Shown: one piece after another, positions 12,233 to 21,650 of the stretch
How positions within the stretch are numbered: the first letter of the stretch is position 1
Layout: each line of letters starts with the position of its first letter
Assembly: GCA_020086605.1 (NCBI GenBank)
Contig: JACBWW010000016.1
Location: forward strand, 25,873,262-25,937,261
Direction of reading: 5' to 3'
Length of the DNA: 64,000 nucleotides
Source of the DNA: Lanius collurio
Lineage: Eukaryota > Chordata > Aves > Passeriformes > Laniidae
The notes under the pieces: model-generated
What the model saw: the letters and a program-made list of their open reading frames with translations, nothing else
Told to the model about the DNA's origin: nothing
Database searches by the model: none
Made by a program: the position numbers and the translations under genes

Positions 12233-13674
12233 GGTTGTTAGATTTAAACAAGTCCCAGGTAGGAATTTGTTACAGGTGACAGTCCCTGAGCTGTTAGACA
12301 TACACTTGAAACACACTCCTAATGACAGCATTATGATCATGAAATGATGGTTAAGGAGTAGCTGACATTCTGTGACTGTGCTTTATGTTCCCTGGAATAG
12401 CAGGGCTTTAATCACAGGCAAAATTCGAAAGAATTTCACTGACTTTCACCTGTTGCTTGTGCTGCCACGTGCTGAAAAAAGAGCTAAGTGAGGAGATGAT
12501 ATTATATAAATAAACAGGGAAAAGGCAGAATCATAGAATGAGGTAACAGGATTATACTGACCTGCTCTCCTGAGGATTCCCCTGATCTGAGAGTGAGGGG
12601 AAGGATGCTCAGCAGATCAGGAGCACCTTCATGTCTTGTGCGAGGAGAGCAGCACCCCACCCAGGGGCTTTGAGGCTCCCTCCAGATCCCTGGCCAGAGA
12701 GATCCATCAGGCCAGACTGGGATGCCGGAGGGCAATTTTTGCCTCAAACTTTACAGGTGCTGCTCCACAGCCTCCTTTGACAGGGTTCTATGGTTTTGAG
12801 CTAAACAAGAATTGAGTTTTTTTGTAGGAAAGCTGAAAAACCAGTACAAGGGAAATTTCTGCCAGCTTTCCCTTACCAAGATCTTCTTTTTTCTCCCTCA
12901 GCAATATGGCTGGGAATGGGAAATGGAGGGAACTTGCCTTTATTTATGAAAAGAGTCAGTTCCCCAGTCTGGTGAGTTTCTCAACATTAAATTAACTGCA
13001 CACACCAGATTATCCTCTGCCAATCCTGCCCTGCCATCCCACATGTGTGGGGGAGCAAGGAGGGGACGCCCTGGACCTCAGCTCACAACCCTGTGAGCTC
13101 TGTGCCCTGGCAATCTCGCCCAGGATCTGGCATCGACAGGACTTTCCCATCATACATTCCAAAATTGCAGTGTCGGGATGACAAAGCACCGACAGCGGAG
13201 AGCCAGGCCGCGGCTCGCCTGCCCTTCGGCATTAAAATGGATGAAATGAAAGTCAATTTTTCAGCTTCCAAACAGTCTGTGGTAGGGGAAAACATCTCCA
13301 CTCTACTTGACTCCTCTTATATCCTTTTCATTTCCTCCCTGGCAGGAGGATTTGCCATCTCCTGCTCTCTCTGGGGCTCGCAGGGAGCAGCCAGGGGCAC
13401 AGCGCTGCTGGGGCACATGGCACGGCACGAGGCAGAGTGGGGAGCATCCTCCAGCCCCAGTACTTGTGCCTGTGCCTCTCACCACGGGGCTTCTCTCTGT
13501 GATGAGGAAAGGGGGCAGATACTCACTAATTGTGGTGACTTCTCCCTGAACTCCCCGTGTGCATGGTCAGAGCCCCCATGGCCATCACACTGAGGATGTG
13601 CTGGTGGTGATGGTGCCCATTTGCACTGGAGAGGCACTGATTGGGGAGGGCAGGGCAGGGCTGTGCAAATACTT
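12233..13674. other. Unique DNA inside the inverted duplication
   Basis: This is the left part of the 2.3 kb spacer between the two 69-bp copies. 'agaatcatagaatgag' at about 12527-12542 resembles a lone CR1 tail octamer, but no CR1 body follows. The 182-codon plus frame at 13045-13593 has no recognisable domain. A small CpG-rich patch lies near 13185-13230. Confidence 0.4.
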
Positions 13675-13915
13675 CATAGAATCATGGAATCACATTGTTG
13701 TTAACGTTGGAAAAGCCCTCTGAGATTATTGACTCCAACCACCAACTCAGCCTCACACCATGCTCACTGTTAAATCGTGTTCTCAAGCGTCCCATCCACA
13801 GGTTTTTGAGCACTTCCAGGGATGGTGACTCCACCACTGCCCTGTACCTTTTCCATGAAAAAATATTTCTTAATATGTGATCTAAACCTCCTCTGGTGCA
13901 ACTTGCAGCTGTTCA
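13675..13915 (-). mobile_element. CR1 retrotransposon 3' end, different subfamily
   Basis: The plus strand starts 'catagaatcatggaatcac', the complement of the CR1 octamer tail. It continues 'gttggaaaagccctctgag', 'ttgactccaaccacc', 'cttccagggatggtgac', 'tccaccactgccctg' and 'aaacctcctctggtgcaac'. The order and wording match the avian CR1 class whose complement reads 'gactccaccacc...'. It differs from the 'gggcagggacacctcccac' class at 20, 33, 35, 36 and 54 kb. It is 5'-truncated, with its 3' end on the left. Confidence 0.85.
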
Positions 13916-14542
13916 GTAAGATGCAGCCTCTCTCAGGAGGGGTTAACAGTCTAAAAGGTTTCTGCCCTGCCTGGCATGGAGGATGGACTCGGCAGGGACA
14001 CTGGGCACTTCTCCAGGTGGAGCTGAGTGGTTTGTGATAGATTGCTTTTATGGTTGAATTATGGTTGGCTGGGAAAGTATTGCAAAAGAAAGGAAAGAAC
14101 TTCATGCCTGAAGGCACTTTCAGCAATGTATGAAATAAAAAATATATTTTAAATCATGAGGAAGAAAACAAAAATGGAGTCACATACAGAAGCAGGCACA
14201 AGTGTTACTGTAAATAAAATGAACAGTGATGCCAGTGGTAGCTTATGGACACAAAATGGGCAGCACAGGTGCAGAACAGAGCATCACCTCCGCTGCTGAA
14301 GGTGTTCCTTGTCTGCCAGAGCTGACAGAAATCCGTGTTCTTCTCTAAACAAGCCTTTTTCTCCCCAAGGAGCCCTTGTCCCTGAACCCCCAACACATGC
14401 AGGCTCTTCTGCTGTTCCAAGGAGCAGCCAGAATTCTGACACCTCTAAATGCTGCAGAATTCAACATCCCAGGGCAGTGCAGAAGGGCACCAACCTGTCA
14501 CAGCTGAGGACAGGGAAACTTCCAAATGGAGAGAAATGGTGA
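13916..14542. other. Unique DNA inside the inverted duplication
   Basis: This is the right part of the spacer between the two 69-bp copies. It is AT-rich around 14100-14180 and otherwise mixed. No gene or repeat is recognised. Confidence 0.4.
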
Positions 14543-14611
14543 TGCCTTCCTAGATCATATTGGATCAGCGAGTGCACACCACTCCTTGGAATTAGGTTTG
14601 TATAAGGAAAG
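14543..14611 (-). repeat. Right copy of perfect 69-bp inverted duplication
   Basis: This is the exact reverse complement of 12164-12232. On the plus strand it begins 'tgccttcctagatcatat' and ends 'tttgtataaggaaag'. The spacer between the copies is 2310 bp. The bases just outside ('gtga' on the left, 'gttcc' on the right) do not match the other copy. No target-site duplication is visible at the outer edges ('aat' versus 'gtt'). Confidence 0.95.
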
Positions 14612-14695
14612 GTTCCATGGAGAGGCACCTGAACTGGGTGGCTTGGCAAGGTGTGCCCTCAGCATCCCCTCCCACCACCAGTGGGAAACAGTGCT

Positions 14696-14810
14696 GCTGG
14701 TGGGGTGTGGTGCCAGTGGTGGGTATGGGGTTGGGTGCTGGGGTGTGCTGGGATGTGGTGCCGATGGTGGGCTGTGGTGGGGTGTGGTGCTGTGGTGGGC
14801 TGTGGGGTCG
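14696..14810 (+). repeat. G/T-rich low-complexity tract
   Basis: Irregular repeats of 'gtggtggggtgtggtgc' type run for about 115 bp. The plus strand has many GGG and GGGG runs separated by short loops, so it could form G-quadruplexes. It starts about 85 bp outside the right 69-bp copy. The frames crossing it, rich in tryptophan and glycine, are composition artefacts. Confidence 0.8.
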
Positions 14811-15977
14811 GCAGCATGGAGCCTCTCACAGCCCTGGTACAGGCACTGCCCCACCACAGAGCACTGCCAGGGCCGTGAGGCTCCCTGCTGCAGGAGTCCC
14901 AGAGCAAGAGAAGGCCATCCTGGGAAGCTGCCATGGCTGCACAGCATGAGCTCTCTGTGGCAGACGGGGGTGCTCTGTCCCCCACCTGGGCATGGGTCAG
15001 GTGTGGGGACAGCGGGCTGGGATGGGACCATTCCCCCAGCAGAGCTGACCCCTTTACTCTGAGCTCATGAGATCCCATCCACGCTCTTCCTTTAGTGGTC
15101 TTGTAGGGAAATAATTAAAGATGAGAATTCTCTCAGATCCCTGCCCTCTGCTGAAATCAGAGAGTGCTGAATCTATTAAATATTTTGTCTCTGAACTTTT
15201 CAGGGATCCCGGTGATGTGAGGAACGCGCTTTCCCGGCAGTGTCCGTGAAACAGGCGCGGGGCCCGCGGCAGCGTCTGAGCAGCGGCGTGGCAGAGGGGG
15301 ACACTCCACTTTGAAGCCAGAACAAACCTGCCACAGATGCCTCACGCTCCACATCCTTTCATTCCGTACATCCAATTAACCTCTCCTCGCCAAGGAGAGA
15401 GGACACTCTCCTTTGATTGGCAGTGCTTGTCCCGGTGCCGGTGGCTGGAGTTCAGAAACGCGGCTGGAAAATCAGGCTTTATTAAAACATCCTTTAGCAC
15501 TTGAAATGAATTCCAGTGGTGTATGGCTAAGGCAGGAGATAATTCAGCATTTGTTACTTACTGACAGAATACAGAATTAGAATTTATAGTGCAAGTCCTA
15601 ATGTCAGAAAGCCTAATGTACCAGCAGTTGAATTTCGGTGTGGTTTTGTAGCCTCACATCGGCTGCTCCTTTAGTGGGAGGGGTGGGAATGCTGCACGGC
15701 TCCGTGATACACTTACACCACAGAGTTAAACCTAAGTACAAGCAGAGCAGCAATTTGATGTATTTGTGGTGTGTGTGTGATGAGCATTTCGTCCCCACCA
15801 GCATTTGCTGACTGGCATCCTTTGGAAGAGAAGCATATTGTTGGAGTTATTTTTTCCTTAATGAGTGCTCAGGCTTTTCCAGCCTGAATAAGCATCTCCA
15901 GCTCCCAGTGTATTTTATCTGTGTGTCTGTATCCTTACTTAACTGAAGCAGCACAAAGATGGGGATACACCCATAAT
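14811..15977. other. Unique DNA with a small CpG cluster
   Basis: About a dozen CpG dinucleotides lie within 15218-15290 ('gaacgcgctttcccggcag', 'aggcgcggggcccgcggc'), well above the surrounding sequence. This is too short to call a CpG island confidently. No exon or repeat is recognised around it. Confidence 0.35.
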
Positions 15978-16090
15978 GGACAAGAAGAAGTGGCCTCAAG
16001 TTGTGCCAGGGGTGGTTTAGATTGAACATTAGGAGCAATTCCTTCCCTGAAAGGGTTGTCAGACCCTGAAATGGGCTGCCCAGGGCCATG
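15978..16090 (+). mobile_element. Internal CR1 fragment lacking the 3' tail
   Basis: 'gtggcctcaagttgtgccag', 'gtttagattgaacattagg', 'attccttccctgaaaggg' and 'aatgggctgcccagggc' follow the order of the CR1 region at the end of the second reading frame and the start of the 3' untranslated part. Similarity stops at about 16090, so the usual 3' end and octamer tail are absent. CR1 copies are normally 5'-truncated and keep the 3' end. This one has therefore probably lost its 3' part by a later deletion or rearrangement. Confidence 0.75.
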
Positions 16091-16224
16091 GAAAGGGAGC
16101 AGCAAATTATTATGTGAGGGCAGTGACTGATCACTAGGCAGGAGAAAAACTCATGGAACAAATGATTTTATCTTTTCAAATTTCAAACACTTCTGACACA
16201 GCTTCTATCAGAATCCGTTCTCTT

Positions 16225-16345
16225 CCTAGATGCCACCAGGATGCCTGGGTGCCGGCAGGTGGCACGGTCGGGTACGCTCGGGTGCTCGGCCCTGAGCCCC
16301 GCCCGGAGCACGGGAGCTGGGCTGGAGGAAGGGCTCTAACTCCGA
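16225..16345. promoter_or_regulatory. Small CpG cluster with an Sp1-like box
   Basis: Roughly 13 CpGs lie in about 120 bp, with a GC box 'gccccgcccgg' near 16297. It could be a small unmethylated regulatory element. No TATA motif, start codon context or exon is evident. This is inference only. Confidence 0.25.
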
Positions 16346-17275
16346 GCTGGGCACGGCTCCGTGCTGCCTGCTGGAAGGTCTAACACAAATCTTATCTGGG
16401 GCGATAATTAGTCGGGGTACCCCCAATTGCCTGATGAATGTACATGTTTTCCAGTCCTCCTTGCTGCAGTGAGTCTGTCTCACAGCCCCACCCTATCGAT
16501 GCTGTAGATGCTGTTTCCTGCCCTCCTGGGAAAGCTCTGTGTTTGGGGAATCTAATCCTTATCCAGCTATTTTGAGAACAAAGGCAGAGTCTCAGTAAGC
16601 AGAATTATCTTGATGGCTTCAGAGCCCAGAGCAGTTTGTGGAAATTCAGGTGTTCCTTTCTCCCCTCCCTTGAAGAGAGGACTCCACCGGATTATCAGAA
16701 GGATGGGCAAACCAAACTTGGATAACAGGATGTGGAGGACGAGTGTGAAACGAGCAGTGGAAGCCCATCAGATAGCTAGGGAAGGCAGCGAGCACTGGAG
16801 ATAAAGGGGGAAGCACCTATTTAGGTGTGTACAATGATTTCCTCGCCTCAGAAACAGGCCAAGTTCATTTATCTGCTAGAGCAATTCCTGGACACATTGT
16901 CAGAGCAACTCGTCAGAGGAGAGAAAATAATTGCAGGAGATAATTCTTTAGATTGAGGGGAAAGAGGTGCCCGAGGGCCTGCAGCAGGTTTAGCTCAGTG
17001 ATGCGCTGGGCCCGTGCCGTTGGATGCCGTTGGATGCCGAGGGAGGGAAGGCAGAGGGGAAAGCCCCGGGAAACGCTGGTGATCCTGCAGGTTGGTGTTC
17101 CCCTGCATGGCTGGGCTCTAGCGGGACTCTGGGAGGCTCCAGGACAGTGTCCCAAGGGAGCTGTTTGCCACATGTGCAGCCCAAGTGGTGCCAGAGGGAT
17201 CTCAGGGGCTAAGGCAGAACTGGTGGGCAAAGAAGCAATGAGCAGCAGTGGGAGCAGGGGAAAAACACAACGTGC

Positions 17276-17672
17276 ACGGGGATGTGCGGAACTGGTGGTG
17301 AAGATGCGGCTTTAATCAGGCAAGGCTTCGGTGCCACACGCCTTTGGCAGGCTGGAGCCGCAGAGCCGGGGAGCAGCGTGTGAACAGGAGCCCCTGAGTA
17401 ATTAGGAACGAGAACAAAAGCGGACACCAAGAGGGAGCTGAACGAGCCTGCGGCTGGACTCTCATTAACACAGACACAGTACCCCGGCAGCGCGCCCGGG
17501 GCAAAACCCCTTTGGTGGGATGGGACGGGGCAAGGCAGCGCAGCCTGGCACAGCCACCGTGGCCAGCCCGTGGCCAGCCCGCACGGCAGGGGCAGAGACA
17601 CCTGGCAGCACCTATTGGGCCGTGGCACGGCCGTGCGTGGACACGACAGGTGAGATGCAGCCGGCCACCGTC
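17276..17672. promoter_or_regulatory. CpG-rich block with CCAAT box and splice donor
   Basis: By hand count about 31 CpGs occur in roughly 400 bp. An inverted CCAAT box ('attgg') sits at 17614-17618. A consensus splice donor ('gacag' then 'gtgaga') follows with its boundary after 17649. A second donor-like 'cacag/gtgagg' lies at 17711-17717. Together these would fit a short first exon of an unannotated plus-strand transcript. No coding frame with a recognisable protein supports this, so promoter identity is a guess. Confidence 0.3.
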
Positions 17673-18004
17673 GTCTGAGCTGGGGTGCCTTCCTCCTCAT
17701 CATCCCCACAGGTGAGGACGTGTGCTGTCTGTGTGGTAAGGGTATTGGTATCAATATTCATGTTCTGGTTTAATTTTAAACCCCAGGAAGGCTACAGAAA
17801 GTGTTGGTAATGTAATTCAGGGGAGGAAATGGGTATGAGTGGGAACATACACTCCCTTGGGACTTTCCTAATCTCCTCAAGCAAATAAACAGATGAACTC
17901 CACGTGCAGGGGAAAAAAAAATTCCTGCATTAAAAATAAAACCCTTGAGCTGGAGAGACTGCACTGGAGCAGGCAAAATATTCTGCAATGGTGATAACAG
18001 GGAC
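17673..18004. other. Unique non-coding DNA
   Basis: Apart from the donor-like site at about 17711 noted with the CpG block, nothing recognisable lies here. Confidence 0.35.
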
Positions 18005-18197
18005 TGTTCCCTTGGGAAGGGGTTCAGAGGGATGCCCCATCCCTGGAAGTGTCCAAGACCAGGTTAAACAGGGCTCAGAGCAACCTGGCATAGTGGAAGG
18101 TGTCTCTGCCCATGGCAGGGGGTTGAAAAAGAGGGGCTGAAAAAGATGGGCTTCAAGGTCCCTCCAAGCCCAAGCCACTCAGTGATTCTGTGAAATC
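18005..18197 (+). mobile_element. CR1 retrotransposon 3' end
   Basis: The plus strand reads 'gatgccccatccctggaag', 'gtccaagaccaggttaaac', 'gctcagagcaacctgg', 'tggaaggtgtctctgccc' and 'ttcaaggtccctccaagccc', then ends 'cagtgattctgtgaa'. This is the CR1 3' untranslated region with one to two tail octamers. It is 5'-truncated near 18005. A short insertion or duplication of 'gaaaaagaggggctgaaaaa' type interrupts the segment around 18125-18146. Confidence 0.9.
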
Positions 18198-19590
18198 AAA
18201 GAGGCAGTGGAAGGTCTCTCTGGTCCCATACACTGGGGACATGCTGTGAGCCAGCCCTCCTGCAAGGTGCCCCAGGAATCTCTGGTACCTTCACCGTGTC
18301 TGAGCTGGCACCCCAAGCACTGTCCCTGTCCCAGCACCCCTGGCCCCTGGGGTTCCCCGCCACGGCACCGCCTCTGGCAAGGCCTGGTGCAGAGGGATTG
18401 TGCTGAGCATTCCCTGGCAGGAGCAGTGCTGGCAACTGCCAGGAAAATGGAGCATTTCCCTGCTGTCCAAGAGGAGGTGGAAAACATCCCAGTTCCGCGC
18501 TGCTCCTCCTGCAGGGATCAGGATGGAAGGTGCTGCCATGGCCCAGCCTGGGCCTCTGCCACAGACCTTTGTCCCAGGGGGCTCTGCCAGCTTTGGGGGC
18601 CCTGATGTGGGCTCAGACGTGGCCCAGGCAAGGAGCTGCTCGATCAACATGACACGGGCACCACAGGAACAGGAAAGCCCGGTTGGGGCACCAGCTCCCA
18701 AGGGACATAGCAGCAGAGAAAGGCAGACAGCTCTCACTTCCATCTGCCTGCTCCAAACCATTCTCTCCTCAGTGCCTCTCATTATGGTGCCAGTGAGACA
18801 CAGCAGGGCTGAGTGCTGACGAGCATGTGGCAATCACAGCTCGGAAGAATTATAACAATGAGCCGCTTTTTTCTCCTCCGGTGCCGGAAGGTGCCTGTGT
18901 CTGATTTTGCCTCGTGGGGAATGTATGTGCCAACGGGGCTCCTTTCCCCAAAGCAATGATGAAGAAACTCCCCTCCTTCCTGTACTTCTTCCTCCTTCAC
19001 GTTTGTGCTCGCTTCCCACAAGGCACAAATACTTGTTGTGACAGTGGTGATGCAGATGTGTCCAAACCTGTCCTTTGCCTTCAGATTCCTCGTCATTCAT
19101 TAGCGGTGGCTGCAGATTTGCCTTTGGAGTCCTCTGCTCTTCTTTTATTCTTCATATTTAATGAGGCATGAAGAATTGTGCAATAAAAGCTCATCAAAGC
19201 TGTCATTTATCTATGTTTGACTGTCTTTGTTATATATTAGCAATAAATGCCCTAAAGCTTCCTGTATATGGAGACATTTCTCCTCATTATTTTGTGCTGT
19301 TTTGTCCAGAAATTCATTCACATACTTTTTTTTTCCAGTCTTCCTTCTCTGGTTCCTGACTAGGAGAGGGGCTGTGGGAGTCCTGCCACATCTTGAGGTG
19401 GAACCCATGGCTTCCTCCAACCCTTCCTTGAGGGTGTAGCTGCGATTTTCCTGTGCCCCGGGCTTGGTGCAGCCCTTACACCAGGACAAAAGGACGGAGC
19501 AGCCTGGGCTGCAGCACCCCGTGTCTCAGAGCAGCCTTGCCCAAGGAGCAGCCACAGTGCCCAGGCCGTGTTCCAGCCTGGGTCCTGCAG
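18198..19590. other. Unique DNA, possible conserved AT-rich part
   Basis: The first half is GC-richer with no recognised element. The part at 19085-19260 is AT-rich, has no repeat match I know and contains several 'aataaa'-like motifs. It looks like sequence that could be conserved, but without an alignment this is only an impression. Confidence 0.3.
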
Positions 19591-19853
19591 GTAGCAGGGC
19601 TGGGAGTGCTCCTCTGCCTGAGTGCCCTGCTCCCACAGCAGGGCTGGGAGTGCTCCTCTGCTCCCACAGCAGGGCTGGGAGTGCTCCTCTGCCCCAGTGT
19701 CCTGCTCCCACAGCAGGGCTGGGAGTGCTCCTCTGCTCCCACAGCAGGGCTGGGAGTGCTCCTCTGCTCCCACAGCAGGGCTGGGAGTGCTCCTCTGCTC
19801 CCACAGCAGGGCTGGGAGTGCTCCTCTGCCCCAGTGTCCTGCTCCCACAGCAG
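19591..19853. repeat. Composite 31/44-bp minisatellite, 8 units
   Basis: The core 'agcagggctgggagtgctcc' begins at 19593, 19637, 19668, 19712, 19743, 19774 and 19805, with a last partial unit at 19849. The spacings are therefore 44, 31, 44, 31, 31, 31 and 44 bp. The longer units equal the 31-bp unit plus a 13-bp insert ('ccccagtgtcctg' or a variant). Long frames on both strands (up to 195 codons) arise from this array and are not treated as genes. Confidence 0.95.
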
Positions 19854-20106
19854 GCACCGCCGTGCTGGCTGCGGGAACAGCAGCAGCAGCGATGGAGATA
19901 AGGAGGAAATCCAGAGAGAGATTTTTCTCTGTTATCTTCTTCATCAAGGCAATGTCCAGTCTTCTGGCACAGAGGGAGGAAAAAGCCAGTAGGAGCTGTG
20001 TGGGTCAGACAATTCCAGGGAGGCTTCTTCACAGGGCTGGAAGGGAGCAGCACAGTCCAAAAGGAAATGTCTCCTGCCCTGGTTAGGGAAGGAGTCCTGT
20101 GGAAGA
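19854..20106. other. Unique non-coding DNA
   Basis: A short CAG run sits near 19879-19890. Nothing else is recognised between the minisatellite and the next CR1. Confidence 0.35.
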
Positions 20107-20294
20107 AATCATAAGATCATTAAATAACCTGGGTTGGTTTGGAAGGGACCTTAAAGATCATCTCATTCTATCCCTCACCATGGGCAGGGACACCTCCCAC
20201 TGCCCCAGGCTGCTCCCAGCCCCAATGTCCAGCCTGGCCTTGGGCACTGCCAGGGATCCAGGGGCAGCCACAGCTGCTCTGGGCACCCTGTGCT
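20107..20294 (-). mobile_element. CR1 retrotransposon 3' end, young-looking
   Basis: The plus strand carries a degenerate tail ('aatcataagatcatt'), then 'ttggaagggaccttaaag', 'gggcagggacacctcccac', 'ccaggctgctcccagccc', 'ctggccttgggcactgcc' and 'agctgctctgggcaccctg'. This is the complement of the CR1 3' end. Similarity ends abruptly after 'caccctgtgc' at about 20294, which is its 5' truncation point. The core is almost identical to the copies at 33.6, 35.3, 36.7 and 54.6 kb. Confidence 0.95.
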
Positions 20295-21394
20295 CAGTGT
20301 TTATCTTTATCACAGCAAATGAGGAGCCCCATAACTCCATGCAGCTGCCACCCGAGCTGGCTGGATGTGGGGCTGAGCTGTCCCTGGGCAGCAGCCCAAG
20401 CCTGGCTCAGGGCAAGAGCCACAGGCAGAACTGCTGAGCTCAGGGGCTGTGTTCTCCTGGGACAGGACAGCACTTGGTCCCCAGAAGAGAAAGCATGGGT
20501 GTCCCAGCCTCCTCCCACCAGACTCCTCGAGATGGAGACACCAACACTCCTGAAGAGTTTCTCTTCAAGTTTAGGAGAATAATAAAAATGCGTAAGTAAG
20601 CAGGAAACATAAACAGAGAAAATAATTAGCTAATTACAACCTGCTTTAGCAGAACATTTTTAATTGTTAAAATAATTAGCGAGATTAAATTCAAAACACA
20701 AACTCCATAAATTCAACCTGAACTTGTCCTTGAAGCTCTCAAGTGCCTGAGCCAAATGCATTTACCTGGTGATACTTCCATTAGCACAACAGAATTCATT
20801 AAAACTTTTTTTTTTGAACCTTCCAGTTTATTTCATTTGACTTTCCCGAATATTTTTAACATTTCTGCCTTGAAATGGATATTTGAGAATACCTCTGTGG
20901 GGTTCTGAACAAAAAAATTAGTTAATATATTTTTTTTCTGCTCACCTCCTCTATTTGTTTACTGCATTTTGCATAGAAATCACTCCTATATTCAAGCACC
21001 TGATTCATTTCCTGTTTCCCAACTGTGGTTCTTGAGAAAGGATTTTAAAAAGCATTTCATCAGTCTGGGTCATTCATCTCCATTAGCATTACATCTCTGT
21101 AAGTGTCCCAAGTTCCTCAGAAATTCCTGTTCCTCACTGTCCTGCTGGGGATGTCTTTCTGACATTAAAATACTCAGCAATGGAAATTATCTAATCCTCA
21201 GGTTTCTGAGCATTTATTCCCTTGCAGGACCTGGCTGCTGTGATAATTGTGTGTGGATGTGCTGCACACATGGGGACACAGACCTGTCTCGAGAAGAGCA
21301 GTGTGGTCTGGGGCAGTTGTGTGCTGCCAGCTCCCTGCCCTCGTGCCTGTGGGTACCCCAATGCACCCCAGGTCTGCACACATGGCAGAATTTC
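20295..21394. other. Unique DNA with TAATTA-rich block
   Basis: Between 20620 and 20690 'aattagctaattac' and 'aataattagcgagatt' give several TAATTA/TAATTAG cores, the type of site bound by homeodomain proteins. It could be a conserved enhancer, but AT-rich DNA yields such sites by chance. Runs of T or A occur at 20808-20815 and 20930-20937. No gene is recognised. Confidence 0.3.
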
Positions 21395-21650
21395 ACTGGT
21401 GGCTTGGGTTGGAAAAGCCCATCAAATCCAACCATTCCCCAGCACAGCCAAGGCCACCACTGCCCCATGTGCCTCATCCACAGAGCTGTTAAACCCCTCC
21501 AGTGATGGGGACTCCACCACAGCCCTTTCCATGGAGAAGTTTTCCCTGTATCCAACCTAAACCTCTTCTGGCACATTTTGAGGCTGTTTCCTCTTGTCCT
21601 ATCACTGATCACCAGGAAGAAGAGCCCAATCCCTGCCTGGCTACAATGTC
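21395..21650 (-). mobile_element. CR1 fragment including end of reverse-transcriptase ORF
   Basis: The plus strand reads 'ggcttgggttggaaaagcc', 'aatccaaccattcccc', 'ctccagtgatggggactcc', 'aacctaaacctcttctggc', 'tgaggctgtttcctcttgtc' and 'ctatcactgatcacc'. On the minus strand the frame gives SDRTRGNSLKMCQKRFRLDT, which resembles the C-terminal tail of CR1 ORF2 (endonuclease/reverse transcriptase). It is truncated and not functional. The octamer tail on the left is lost. Confidence 0.85.

Noticed and set aside
12527..12542. Isolated CR1-tail-like 'agaatcatagaatgag'
   Set aside because: No CR1 body follows on either side; 16 bp alone is not enough.
13045..13593. 182-codon plus frame inside the inverted duplication
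   Set aside because: Considered as cargo of a possible element, but it shows no transposase or other recognisable motif.
12164..14611. Calling the 69-bp repeats terminal inverted repeats of a DNA transposon
   Set aside because: No target-site duplication, no transposase in the 2.3 kb interior, and an unrelated CR1 lies inside; kept only as one hypothesis.
19360..20086. Several 145-195 codon frames
   Set aside because: They are translations of the 31/44-bp minisatellite.
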